Below are positions 42,349-51,015 of a stretch of 64,000 nt of DNA, one piece after another. Numbering within the stretch: position 1 is the first letter of the stretch; each line of letters starts with the position of its first letter. Source of the DNA: JAWLHU01 sp041690255 (GTDB lineage Bacteria > Bacillota > Sulfobacillia > Symbiobacteriales > Symbiobacteriaceae); the NCBI GenBank assembly GCA_041690255.1, contig JAWLHU010000003.1, forward strand, positions 310,001 to 374,000, read 5' to 3'. The notes under the pieces were generated by a model, which did no database searches, was not told where the DNA came from, and saw only the letters and a list, made by a program, of their open reading frames with translations. The position numbers and the translations under genes were made by a program.

Positions 42349-42989
42349 AGCCTTCGCTTGAGCTGCGCAGGGCGCTGGTCCGGGCTGGGCGGGAGCTGGC
42401 CCGCGGGGGCATGACCCCCGGAGCGGCAGGGAACCTCTCGGCCCGCCTTGGGCCTGACCGCTTTCTTGTCACGCCGTCCGGTGCGGCGAAGGGGCGGCTG
42501 CACCCAGGCGACCTGCTGGTGATCGACGCGCAAGGAGGCCTCGTGGAGGGGAATGGCCGCCCCTCCTCCGAGACCCCCATGCACCTGGCGATCTACGCCC
42601 GCTTCCCGCACGTGCAGGCCATCGTCCACGCCCATCCGCCGGCGGCGACCGCCCTGGCGATCACGCACCGGCCGCTCGCCGTCGAGGCGGTGCCCGAGGC
42701 GCTCTTCGCCCTGGGCGGGGTCGAGGCCGTGCCGTACATCAGTCCGGCCTCCCCCGCCCTCGGCCAGGCCGTCGCCCAGGCCCTCGACCACGGCGACGGC
42801 GCCCTCCTGCTCAACCACGGAGCCGTAACGATCGGGCGCACCGTCGCCGAGGCCCTGAGCCGCATGGAGGTCCTGGAGGCCGTCGCCGACGTCACCCTGC
42901 GGGCGGTGCAGGCCGGGCCCGTCGTGCCGCTGCCGCCCGAGGAGGCGGCCCGGCTGAAGGGGATCTGGGAGCGGAATCGAACGGAGTGA
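42342..42989 (+). CDS. Class II aldolase/adducin-family protein (candidate deoxyribulose- or methylthioribulose-1-P aldolase)
   Basis: 215 residues from the ATG at 42342, which overlaps the previous gene by seven bases. Family motifs: GAAGNLSARLGPDRFLVTPSG, SSETPMHLAIYARFP, the zinc HAH in AIVHAHPPAATAL, and LLNHGAVTIG. After MtnA and a phosphorylase, two roles fit: MtnB dehydratase of methionine salvage, or the aldolase of the 'DHAP shunt' that splits the ribulose-1-phosphate into dihydroxyacetone phosphate and an aldehyde. As no mtnW/mtnX/mtnD-type gene follows, I favour the aldolase. Confidence 0.8.
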   Translation: MVEPSLELRRALVRAGRELARGGMTPGAAGNLSARLGPDRFLVTPSGAAKGRLHPGDLLVIDAQGGLVEGNGRPSSETPMHLAIYARFPHVQAIVHAHPPAATALAITHRPLAVEAVPEALFALGGVEAVPYISPASPALGQAVAQALDHGDGALLLNHGAVTIGRTVAEALSRMEVLEAVADVTLRAVQAGPVVPLPPEEAARLKGIWERNRTE

Positions 42990-42996
42990 TCAGCCA

Positions 42997-43104
42997 ATGA
43001 CCAAGCACACCCTGCGAGCCTACCAGCGGGGGCTGAAAGAACACCGGAACGCCCGGGTCCACAAGAGTCGCCTCAAGACCCTGGAGAAGGATGGGCTGGA
43101 GTAG
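42997..43104 (+). CDS. Small basic protein (35 aa)
   Basis: ATG with GGAG about 11 bases upstream, eight bases after the aldolase stop. The peptide MTKHTLRAYQRGLKEHRNAR and onward is highly basic and hydrophilic, rich in Lys, Arg and His, with a helical look. No family is recognised. It could be a genuine last gene of the salvage operon. Confidence 0.45.
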   Translation: MTKHTLRAYQRGLKEHRNARVHKSRLKTLEKDGLE

Positions 43105-43162
43105 ACGGTCCCGGTCGAGGTGAAGGCAGCGAGGGCAACCGGATCGGAGGGTCCTCTCGGTC

Positions 43163-45451
43163 TCAGGCCGGCACCAGTCGCTGGATCGCCACCGCCTCCC
43201 GCTCGATCCGCTCCCAGCTAAAGCGCATGGGCAGCAGCCGGTGGGTCCGCCACGCCTCCGCCTGGTCGGCGAAGTGTTGGCTGCCCGGGTGCCCCGATGC
43301 CCCGAAGGGAAGGACCCAGCCCGACCGGTCCCAGTCGCTCAGGTCAAAGAGGTACCGGGCCACCGAGGTGATGCTGACCGTGAAGCCCGTGGCAGGCACA
43401 AAGCCGGCTGCCTGCACCGTGTCCGGGTCCCCGCCGAGCCCGATAGCCGGCGGGTTGAGCAGTGGGGCCGCCTCCGGGAAGAACGGCGCCAGTGGATGCA
43501 CCGATCGGACCTGGTGGATCTCCTCCCACCGCCAGGCCGACAGGTCCGGCCCCAACTGGGCCGCCAGCGACCGGACCGCCCGCTCCAGCGCTTCGGTCAG
43601 CAGGGTGGGCCAGGTCACACCCTCGGGCAGCAGCCCCCGGTCGTCTGCGGCGGCGTAGCCGAGGAGGTTGGGGCGCAGGCGGGAGAGCAGGCGGGCCCCG
43701 CCCCCCGTGACCGAACCGAAGGCCTCCGGCGCCAGGCTTCCCAATAAGGGCCGGCAGACCAGATCGACCAGCTCGGCCCGCAGCCCGGCATAGATGGCCG
43801 GGGCCGCCTGGTCCGGGGCCATCCACCCGTCCCAGGCCCGGAGCAGGGCCAGCGCTTCCCGGCCCAGGGCGCTCTGCGGCGTCAGCCGGTCCAGCAGGGT
43901 GAGCAGGGTCTGAGCCGGGCGGGAGAGCATGTCGCCGTGGATCGCTTGCATATCGGCTGGCGTCAGCGGACCCGCCGCGCCATCCAGCAGATCAGCGATC
44001 CGCCTGGCCCGATGCTCGGCGGCAAACTCATGCCCCAGGTAGTACGGGTAGGTCTCATCCACCACCCGGTTGTTGGCGGTTACGATGACCCCATCAGCCG
44101 GATTGGTTTGGTGGGGCATCTCGGCGAAGGGGATCATCCCCCGCCAGTCGTGTTCGGCACGCCAGCCGGGGACGGGCACCCAGCCGTTCCGCCGGCTGCG
44201 CACCGGCACCGCCCCCCGGGTCCGGTAGCCCACCAGGCCATCCCGGTCGGCGTAGAGCAGGTTGTTGACCGGGTCGACCCAGTCGCACATGGCTGCATCC
44301 AGCTCAGCGCCGGTGCGGGCGGTCAGCATGGGCAGCAGGCAATCGGCGCCCCGATTGACCCCATCCGTCGCGGTCCATCGGAACGAGATGCCGACCCCCT
44401 TGCCGGCATCGCCCGCAATGATCGGACCATTCCGGGTGATGATCACATCCACCGGTATGGGATCGGCGCCCCGCACGGCGATCTGCTCGGTGTGCCGCTC
44501 GGCTTCCTCAAACCGTTCGATGTACAGGTCCTGCGTATCCGCCCCCGTGTGGGTGATGCACCAGGCGACCCGGTCGTTGTGCCCGAAGTGGGGCAAGCCG
44601 GGCACGCCGGGGAAGGAGAGGCCGGTCGCATCGAACGCATCGCAGGCCATGTGATTCGGGTAGTAAGCCCCGGGAACGTCGGCCGCCCGGTGTGGGTCAC
44701 CGGCCAAGAGCGGCCTGCCGCTGGCCGTCCGGCTGCCTGCCACGACCCAGCTGTTGCTGCCCCCGTCATCCTCCTTCAGCCAGGAGAGCGCCTCCAGGGA
44801 TGCCTGGAGCTCGGCGAGGGCTTCGGCAGTCAATCCACTGTAGACCGTCCCGGGCGGCAGGATCAGCCGCTCGCCGGGCTGGGTGCCAGGGTAGAGCTTC
44901 GCCACGACCTCCGGCCCCACCGCCTGGAGGAGCCGGGCCCGCCAGAGCTTGGGCTCCCAGACCCCCATGGCCACATGCCGGACCTTGAAGATTGCGAGGC
45001 CATCCCACGGCTGCCAGGGCTCCGGGGTCACGCCGAGCAGCCCGTACTCGACCGGCAGCCGGTCGGTGCTGGCGAGAAAGCCATTCACCCCGGCGGCGAA
45101 GGCGTCCAGCATGGCCCGGGTCTCGGGCTTCAGGTGGGCGTAGTCGTTGCGAGCGGTGGCCCCGAGGCGCATCCGGCGCATGAGACGGTCCTGCCCTGCC
45201 CCGGCCGGCCCCACCCATTCGGCCCAGCGGCCATAGGCGCGGTGCCGGTCGTAATCCATCTGCCAGAGACGGTCCTGTGCGTGGACGTACCCCTGGGCGT
45301 AGAAGGCACCATCTACCGTTTGGGTGCGGATGTGGGCAACCCCGTCTGCGTCGCGTAGGATTGTCACGGGCTCTGTCAGGCCGGGAAGCCGGACATCCCC
45401 CTCCTGTATCGGGACCGCCGTTGCCAGGTCATCCCGGGTCAACCGGCTCAC
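43163..45451 (-). CDS. Penicillin-acylase-family N-terminal nucleophile hydrolase
   Basis: 762 residues from the GTG at 45451 (AGGAG eight bases upstream; the longer frame from 45487 has no site). An alpha-chain region (about 1-215) with AQGYVHAQDRLWQMD is followed by a linker and the self-processing site DDGG-SNSWVVAG. The serine near residue 231 would become the N-terminal nucleophile of the beta chain. LLAGDPHR, FGHNDRVAWCITHTGAD and ITRNGPII are typical of the penicillin amidase family. No signal peptide is seen, unlike many members, so it seems to be cytoplasmic. Substrates in the family include acyl-homoserine lactones and amides; none can be assigned. Confidence 0.9.
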   Translation of the reverse strand: MSRLTRDDLATAVPIQEGDVRLPGLTEPVTILRDADGVAHIRTQTVDGAFYAQGYVHAQDRLWQMDYDRHRAYGRWAEWVGPAGAGQDRLMRRMRLGATARNDYAHLKPETRAMLDAFAAGVNGFLASTDRLPVEYGLLGVTPEPWQPWDGLAIFKVRHVAMGVWEPKLWRARLLQAVGPEVVAKLYPGTQPGERLILPPGTVYSGLTAEALAELQASLEALSWLKEDDGGSNSWVVAGSRTASGRPLLAGDPHRAADVPGAYYPNHMACDAFDATGLSFPGVPGLPHFGHNDRVAWCITHTGADTQDLYIERFEEAERHTEQIAVRGADPIPVDVIITRNGPIIAGDAGKGVGISFRWTATDGVNRGADCLLPMLTARTGAELDAAMCDWVDPVNNLLYADRDGLVGYRTRGAVPVRSRRNGWVPVPGWRAEHDWRGMIPFAEMPHQTNPADGVIVTANNRVVDETYPYYLGHEFAAEHRARRIADLLDGAAGPLTPADMQAIHGDMLSRPAQTLLTLLDRLTPQSALGREALALLRAWDGWMAPDQAAPAIYAGLRAELVDLVCRPLLGSLAPEAFGSVTGGGARLLSRLRPNLLGYAAADDRGLLPEGVTWPTLLTEALERAVRSLAAQLGPDLSAWRWEEIHQVRSVHPLAPFFPEAAPLLNPPAIGLGGDPDTVQAAGFVPATGFTVSITSVARYLFDLSDWDRSGWVLPFGASGHPGSQHFADQAEAWRTHRLLPMRFSWERIEREAVAIQRLVPA

Positions 45452-45527
45452 GCCACCATCTCCTCTCTTTTGCAACCTTTTCGACATGAATCAGGGCAAA
45501 GCCCTCCCCAGGCTATGCGAACCTATG

Positions 45528-45752
45528 GCGACTTAGGGGCAACCCCTGCCCTACGGGTCCCGAACCTATGGAAACCTCTGGCCGACCTATGGCGAGCCTA
45601 TGGCGACTCAGGGGCAACCCCTGCCCTACGGGTCCCGAAGCTATGGCAACCTATGGCCGACCTATGGCGAGCCTATGGCGACTTAGGGGCAACCCCTGCC
45701 TTACGGGTCCCGAAGCTATGGCAACCTATGGCCGACCTATGGCGAGCCTATG
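45528..45752. repeat. Three tandem 75-bp repeats
   Basis: Units begin GCGACTTAGGGGCAACCCCT at 45528, 45603 and 45678, each carrying a GGGG-CAA-CCCC mini-hairpin and several ACCTATGGC sub-repeats. Because 75 is a multiple of three, open frames cross the array, but they are low-complexity and unsupported. Confidence 0.85.
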
Positions 45753-45755
45753 GCC

Positions 45756-45990
45756 GGCCCAGGGGAGAGTCTGTGGGGGCGGTCCATCCTCATGCGCCGC
45801 CCGCAGGGATGTCGCCCAATGCCGGATTCCGCTAGAATTTCCCACTCGGCTTGAGCTCGCCCTGGGAAAAAGTCTCGGAATCCTGCCTCGCAACATGACG
45901 CCCAGCGAGGAGGCCCCGGGGGTCCGGGAGGGCGCATCGGACAGGCCGCCGCCCCAAGCGCCCTTCGGACCCGCGAGGCCGACGAGCCCC
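45756..45990. repeat. Composite dispersed repeat element, short copy
   Basis: Shares the start GGCCCAGGGGAGAGTCTGTG, the block GGTCCATCCTCATGCGCC to GATTCCGCTAGAA, the block TTTCCCACTCGGC to AATCCTGCCTC, a single GCGAGGAGGC unit, GGAGGGCGCATCGGA and the terminal GCCGACGAGCCC with the copy at 35521-36469. As there, the right end abuts the stop codon (45991-45993) of a minus-strand gene. Confidence 0.75.
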
Positions 45991-48846
45991 CTACGGGCAC
46001 TCGTCCTCCTTCATTTCGATATCGACGTTGATCTTCCGGATCTTCACCCGCTTGATGTCGGCATCAGCAATGTCCACGCAGCCGAGCAGCTGCCGGATGT
46101 TCGGGGCGCAGTCCGGCGTCGGCTCCTCCGCCTGCGGCAGCTCCTGGGCCGGGCGCCGCAACTTCGGGTCGATCCGGTAGGTCATGCCGCCTGTCAGGAC
46201 GCCATCGATATAGGCGTTGATCTGAATGTCGGCGCTCTGACCCACATCCGCCGCTGTGAAGTCGAGCCCCTCCTTCAACTGCATGGTCACCTCCCGCTCG
46301 GCCCGAGGGGCCAGCGAGAAGGCGGCGCCGCCGGGGTTGGTGAACAGGAGCTGGTAGCCCCGCTCCTGCAGGAAGGCGGGCATGGCGACCTCCAGCCTCA
46401 CCTGGACCGGCCGGTCGAAGGGGTTCCTGGCGAAGAAGTGCCGGTTCCGGAAGGAGGCGACCAGTTGGAGGCCGCCGCCGCCTCCGGCCACGGGGGCCAC
46501 GTTCCGCTGGGCGATGTTGTTGTCATTGCGGACCAGCCACCACTCGGGGATCGGGCCGGTCGCCGTCTCGGTGTTGGCCAGGTCGCCGGGGGCCGTAACC
46601 GCCATGAGCAGGCACTCGTGGCCGATCTCCTGCGGCGTCCACTCGAAGGGGCCGACGACCGTGGAGCCGCCGGAGGCCAGGGTGCCGGGCACGGCCAGCT
46701 CGGTAGTGGTCATGGGCTGCCAGTCATCGGGCCAGCGCAACCCGGTGGATGGGCGGCAGTGGTAGCCCTTCACGACCACATCCGCCGCCGCCTCGGTCCC
46801 CCGGTTCCTGATCCGGACGTAGACGTGGTTGGTCACGCCCACGATCGGGGTCTGGTGCTCCAGGCCGCCATCGGGCGAGAGCCGGTTCCAGATCTCGGTG
46901 GTCGACCAGTGGTTGGGGAGGAAGCCGTACTCACCGGCGCGGCCATCATCGATATAGAGGTCGACGGCGGGGGGAGCGCCCTCCGCTGTCGTCGGCGCGC
47001 CCGGCGCCCGGTAGAGCCCCTGCTTCTCGAAGCCCCAGCGGATCACCTTATGGACGGCGCCACCGCCGATCCCTTCGAAGAGGGTCGTCCCGATGTCGGC
47101 ATTCTGCAGCGCCGTAGCGAAGACGGAGGCGTGGGGCGTGGGGGTGATCGGGCTGGAGGCCAGGGAGCCGATCGCCCGGATGATCAGGTAGGCGGTCCAG
47201 CGGGCAGCATAGCGCTGCAGATCCAGACTGGTCGAGTCGCCGCCCAGCGACCGGTAGATGCGGAACATGGTTGTCGAGAGGATCTGCTCGCTGCTGTAGC
47301 CGCCGATATCGTTGGTGCCGTCCCAGCCCCAGCCGCCGGCCACGGGCCGGTCGTGCCGGCGGTTGGGCAGGATCCACGGGAAGGTCTGGAAGCGGTCGGG
47401 CGCCTGGGAGCCGGGGTCGCAGAGGATCGCCGCCAGGCTGTCGCCGGCGGAGTGGGCGAAGCCGAAGTTGGCCGAGTGGACGCTGTCCCAGAGGAGGACG
47501 TGGCCGAACTCGTGCAGGACGACCCGGTAGTCGGTGGCGATCCCGACCGGCTGCCCGGCCTGGGCCAGGGCGTAGCGGAAGCCGTCGGAGCCGGTGCCGG
47601 TCACGTTGCCGGGCGCCTGGGCGTTGACGCAGTTGCCGCCGGCGCAGGAGCCGCCGATCGTGGCCCGGTGATCGACCCGCACGGGGAAGCTGGTGCCATC
47701 GAAATAGGTGGCCATGTCGAAGCCCATGGACTGGACGAGCCGGAAGACCGCATCGGAATGGTAGTAGGCGTTGACGGCGGCGAAGTCGTCGGTGGGGACG
47801 GAGTAGGTGAAGAGGCCGGGCAGCGGCTCGGTCGGGGCGGTCACCGCCGGGTCGGAGATGTTGGTCAGGTAGACGTACTCGCCGGCCAGCGCCTGGGGGG
47901 CGCCCGGGGCGGCGGGTGCGGTCAGGCCGGGCAGAGCGACCACGGTGCGCAGCGCATCCAGCGTGGCGGGCGATGAGGCGGCGGTGATCATGGTGTCGCC
48001 GGTGGCGGTGATCGGATCCCGCTCGTAGATCGCCCCGGTGGCCCCGGCCACGAAGGCACGCAGGTAGAGGATCGCCCCGGTCATGGGCTCCACGAAGGCA
48101 CGCCAGTTCAGGGGACCCCAGCCGTGGGCGGCGACGGTGAAGAGCGCCTCCACCACCACGTAGTGCCGGCCGGCCTGGATCGTCTCGGGGACCGGGCCGA
48201 CGGGCAGCAGCGGGGCGTGGACCTCCAGGTCGGGCCGGGGGAGATGGGTGGGCGGACCGTCGGGGGTACCGCGCTGCGGGAGCGCCTCGGGGTCGAAGCG
48301 GTCGGCCGGATCGTAGCGATAGATGCGGTACCGGAGGCCGTTGATCCGGATCTCCTCGGACTGCTGGAGCCCGAGCAGCTCGGAGAGGACCGGCTCGTCC
48401 ATCCGTTCGATGGGATAGGTGAACTGCTGCGGATCGGCTGCATCGATATCGATGGTGTGGTGCAGGGTGGAGAGCGAACTGGTCACCCGGAGCGGGCTGG
48501 ACTGGAGCCAGACGCTGACACCGGCGCCCCAGATGGGCAGGCCGTAATGCGTCTGGGCGTAGGAGATGACGTAGGTGCCCATCTGGGCCTTCTGGTCGGC
48601 GAACTGGAGCAGGGTCGGGTCGGGGGTCATGCCCTTGCCGATCTGCCGGCCCAGGTCGCGCAGCAAGGCCGGGTCGATGGCGTAGAGCGGCGCCACCTCC
48701 TGCAGGTACTGGCCGGCCAGCGCCTGCGGCGAGGGTGCGATGAGGCCGCCGGGCAGGGTGTAGGGCTCATGGAGATGGGCCAGGTGGCGCACCGTGCCCT
48801 GCTGATCCCGCTCGACCCGGACGTTCGGGGTGAGTCTGAAGGTCAT
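45991..48846 (-). CDS. Large putative zinc metalloprotease (HExxH) with C-terminal beta-rich regions
   Basis: 951 residues from the ATG at 48846 (AGGGAGGAAG upstream). A thermolysin/fungalysin-like layout is suggested: a propeptide-like N-terminus (THYGLPIWGAGVSVWLQ resembles FTP-type propeptides), then the zinc helix YRVVLHEFGHVLLWDSVH near residues 440-457 with downstream FAHSAGDSLAAILCDPG. The C-terminal third (about 660-900) looks like Ig-like/CARDB-type domains. There is no signal peptide at the chosen start, which is odd for this type. The substrate is unknown. Confidence 0.78.
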   Translation of the reverse strand: MTFRLTPNVRVERDQQGTVRHLAHLHEPYTLPGGLIAPSPQALAGQYLQEVAPLYAIDPALLRDLGRQIGKGMTPDPTLLQFADQKAQMGTYVISYAQTHYGLPIWGAGVSVWLQSSPLRVTSSLSTLHHTIDIDAADPQQFTYPIERMDEPVLSELLGLQQSEEIRINGLRYRIYRYDPADRFDPEALPQRGTPDGPPTHLPRPDLEVHAPLLPVGPVPETIQAGRHYVVVEALFTVAAHGWGPLNWRAFVEPMTGAILYLRAFVAGATGAIYERDPITATGDTMITAASSPATLDALRTVVALPGLTAPAAPGAPQALAGEYVYLTNISDPAVTAPTEPLPGLFTYSVPTDDFAAVNAYYHSDAVFRLVQSMGFDMATYFDGTSFPVRVDHRATIGGSCAGGNCVNAQAPGNVTGTGSDGFRYALAQAGQPVGIATDYRVVLHEFGHVLLWDSVHSANFGFAHSAGDSLAAILCDPGSQAPDRFQTFPWILPNRRHDRPVAGGWGWDGTNDIGGYSSEQILSTTMFRIYRSLGGDSTSLDLQRYAARWTAYLIIRAIGSLASSPITPTPHASVFATALQNADIGTTLFEGIGGGAVHKVIRWGFEKQGLYRAPGAPTTAEGAPPAVDLYIDDGRAGEYGFLPNHWSTTEIWNRLSPDGGLEHQTPIVGVTNHVYVRIRNRGTEAAADVVVKGYHCRPSTGLRWPDDWQPMTTTELAVPGTLASGGSTVVGPFEWTPQEIGHECLLMAVTAPGDLANTETATGPIPEWWLVRNDNNIAQRNVAPVAGGGGGLQLVASFRNRHFFARNPFDRPVQVRLEVAMPAFLQERGYQLLFTNPGGAAFSLAPRAEREVTMQLKEGLDFTAADVGQSADIQINAYIDGVLTGGMTYRIDPKLRRPAQELPQAEEPTPDCAPNIRQLLGCVDIADADIKRVKIRKINVDIEMKEDECP

Positions 48847-48962
48847 GGATCTTCCTCCCTTGAAGCAAGTCCCCGCGTGGATGGGGCTGTCGGGGGGGAT
48901 TTGACCCAAGGTCGGGGATATCTTTCCATCTGCTTACAATCTCTCTCAGGGGTGAAGGCCGG

Positions 48963-48991
48963 TTGACAACCACCGATGAGCGTCGTATAGT
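48963..48991 (+). promoter_or_regulatory. Sigma-A promoter of the T-box transcript
   Basis: TTGACA (48963-48968) and TATAGT (48986-48991) have the optimal 17-bp spacing. Transcription should start near 48999. Confidence 0.85.
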
Positions 48992-48998
48992 CGAGAGC

Positions 48999-49252
48999 AA
49001 TACAGAACGGCGATGACAGGACGAGTAGTCGGAGAAGGCGAGCCGCAGAGAGCCGGGGAGTGGTGGAATCCCGGCGCCGCCGCACGATGAACGCCCCCTT
49101 GAGCCGGAGCAGCCAACGCCCCCCGGGGCCAGTAACCGCTCCCGTCGGCGCACGTTACGCGCAGAGAGGTCCCGCTCCCGGACTGCCGGGCACGGGGCAA
49201 ACCAGGGTGGTACCACGAGCCATCGTCCCTGTTTGGGACGGTGGCTTTTTTG
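48999..49252 (+). ncRNA. T-box leader riboswitch with terminator
   Basis: The conserved T-box AGGGTGGTACCACG is at 49204-49217 and pairs with alternative antiterminator partners. It is followed by a terminator AGCCATCGTCCC-TGTTT-GGGACGGTGGCT and a run of Ts (49218-49252). Stem I features are present: AGTA near 49022 and AGAGAGCC...GGTGGAATCC near 49050-49075. The specifier cannot be set with certainty; the loop before GAAC reads GCACGAT, so GAT (Asp) or ACG (Thr) are candidates. Uncharged tRNA would allow read-through into the AsnC/aminotransferase genes. Confidence 0.88.
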
Positions 49253-49280
49253 CTTATCTCGGATAGGAGGGACCGGTTTC

Positions 49281-49778
49281 ATGCAGAGTGAGAAGCGGCT
49301 GGAGATTCTGGGTCTGCTGCAAGAGAACGCCCGCCTGACCGCCGGCGAGATCGCAGTCATGACCGGCGAGCCGGAAGAGGCTGTGACCGCCTTCATGACG
49401 GAGGTTGAGCAGGACCTGACGATCCTGGGCTACCAGGCCCTCGTCGACTGGGAGAAGGCCGGGGTGGAGATGGTGACCGCCCTGATCGATGTGAAGATCA
49501 CCCCCCAACGAGATCACGGCTTTGACCGGCTGGCGGAGCGAATCGCCCGCTTTGCCGAGGTCCGCTCCTGCTACCTGATGTCCGGGACCTATGATCTGGC
49601 GGTTGAGATTCAGGCCGCGAGCCTGCGCGATGTCTCCCGCTTCGTCTCGGAGCGGCTCTCGACGATCGAGGGCGTCTCCAGCACGACCACCCACTTCGTA
49701 CTGAAGCGCTACAAGCACGACGGCGTCCTCTTCGGCCGGACCGACGAGGGACAGGAAAGGCTGGCGATCACCCCGTGA
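49281..49778 (+). CDS. Lrp/AsnC-family transcriptional regulator
   Basis: 165 residues, ATG preceded by AGGAGG. An N-terminal helix-turn-helix (about 5-50, LEILGLLQENARLTAGEIAV) and a C-terminal RAM/AsnC effector domain (about 65-150, SCYLMSGTYDLAVEIQAASL, then RFVSERLSTIEGVSSTTTHF). The HTH is atypical compared with Lrp. It is coupled to an aminotransferase gene by a four-base overlap under a T-box, suggesting a role in the metabolism of one amino acid. Confidence 0.88.
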   Translation: MQSEKRLEILGLLQENARLTAGEIAVMTGEPEEAVTAFMTEVEQDLTILGYQALVDWEKAGVEMVTALIDVKITPQRDHGFDRLAERIARFAEVRSCYLMSGTYDLAVEIQAASLRDVSRFVSERLSTIEGVSSTTTHFVLKRYKHDGVLFGRTDEGQERLAITP

Positions 49779-50956
49779 GGAGCTTTGTCAACCAACAGGT
49801 GGCGGCGCTGCCGCCATCGGGCATTCGGAAGTTCTTCGACCTGGTCGCCCAGAGCAAGGGGATCATCTCCCTTGGTGTGGGTGAGCCGGACTTTACGACA
49901 CCGTGGCACATTCGTGAGGCCGCGATCTACTCGCTGGAGAAGGGGCGGACCACCTACACCTCCAACTGGGGGCTGCTGGAACTGCGCCAGGCGATCCGGG
50001 AGTATCTCTTCGGCTGGCAGGGGCTGAAGTACGATCCAAACAATGAGATCCTGGTCACCGTGGGCGTGGCCGAGGCGATCGACCTGGTCATGCGGGCCGT
50101 ACTGGAGCCGGGCGACGAGGTGCTGATCCCCGAGCCCTGCTTCGTGAGCTACGTCCCCTGTGCGGTGCTGGCCGGCGGGCGCCCGGTCACGATTCCGCTC
50201 CGGGCGGAGGATGAGTTCAAGCTGACCCCTGAGTTGCTGGAGGCGCACATTACCCCCCGGACCAAGATGCTGCTGATCAGCTTCCCGGCCAACCCGACCG
50301 GGGCGACCATGAGCGAGGCGGAGCTGCAGGCGATCGCAGACCTGGCGATCAAGCACGACCTGCTGGTGGTCTCCGACGAGGTCTACGGCGAGATGACCTA
50401 CGGCGGGCGGCACCGGTCGATTGCGGCCCTGCCGGGCATGCGGGAGCGGACGATCCTGCTCCACGGCTTCTCCAAGGCCTTCGCCATGACCGGATGGCGC
50501 ATCGGCTATGCCTGTGGGCCTTCCGAGATCATCGGTGCGATGATGAAGATCCACCAGTTCACGATTATGTGTGCCCCCATCACCGGGCAGTTGGCGGCCC
50601 TGGAGGCGCTGCGGAAGGGGGCCCCCGCCCGCGACAGCATGATCGCCGAGTACGATCGCCGCCGCCGGCTCATGGTGGATGGCTTCCGCCAGATTGGGCT
50701 GCCCTGTTTTGAGCCCCGGGGCGCCTTCTACATCTTCCCGTCGATCGCGGAGACCGGCATGGACGATTCGGAGTTCGCCATCCGCCTGCTGGAGGAGGAG
50801 AAGGTTGCGGTAGTGCCGGGCAGCGCATTCGGCCCCAGCGGGGCCGGCCACATTCGCTGCTCCTACGCCTCCTCCACCGCCAACCTGACCGAGGCGCTGC
50901 GCCGGATCGGGCGGTTCGTGGCCCGGGTCGGGGCCGGGGCGGTGGCGGGGGATTGA
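49775..50956 (+). CDS. Class I/II aminotransferase (aspartate/aromatic type)
   Basis: 393 residues from a GTG overlapping the preceding stop (GTGA). PLP fold-type I motifs: SLGVGEPDFTTPWHI, NPTGATMSE, the VVSDEVYGEMTY aspartate, and the PLP lysine in HGFSKAFAMTGWRIGY, with the substrate-carboxylate arginine in GHIRCSYASS. It resembles the aspartate/aromatic aminotransferase Ib group (PatA-like). The T-box upstream implies an amino-acid biosynthetic use, perhaps of the amino acid read by the leader. Confidence 0.9.
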   Translation: MRSFVNQQVAALPPSGIRKFFDLVAQSKGIISLGVGEPDFTTPWHIREAAIYSLEKGRTTYTSNWGLLELRQAIREYLFGWQGLKYDPNNEILVTVGVAEAIDLVMRAVLEPGDEVLIPEPCFVSYVPCAVLAGGRPVTIPLRAEDEFKLTPELLEAHITPRTKMLLISFPANPTGATMSEAELQAIADLAIKHDLLVVSDEVYGEMTYGGRHRSIAALPGMRERTILLHGFSKAFAMTGWRIGYACGPSEIIGAMMKIHQFTIMCAPITGQLAALEALRKGAPARDSMIAEYDRRRRLMVDGFRQIGLPCFEPRGAFYIFPSIAETGMDDSEFAIRLLEEEKVAVVPGSAFGPSGAGHIRCSYASSTANLTEALRRIGRFVARVGAGAVAGD

Positions 50957-50967
50957 CATCATCATAG

Positions 50968-51006
50968 AAGGGCCGCCGGTCATGGGTTGACCGGCGGCCT
51001 TCCTTA
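50968..51006 (+). terminator. Terminator after the aminotransferase gene
   Basis: AAGGGCCGCCGGTCA pairs with TGACCGGCGGCCTT, followed by CCTTAT. It also lies at the end of the convergent cohesin-dockerin operon. Confidence 0.85.
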
Positions 51007-51015
51007 TAGACGATT

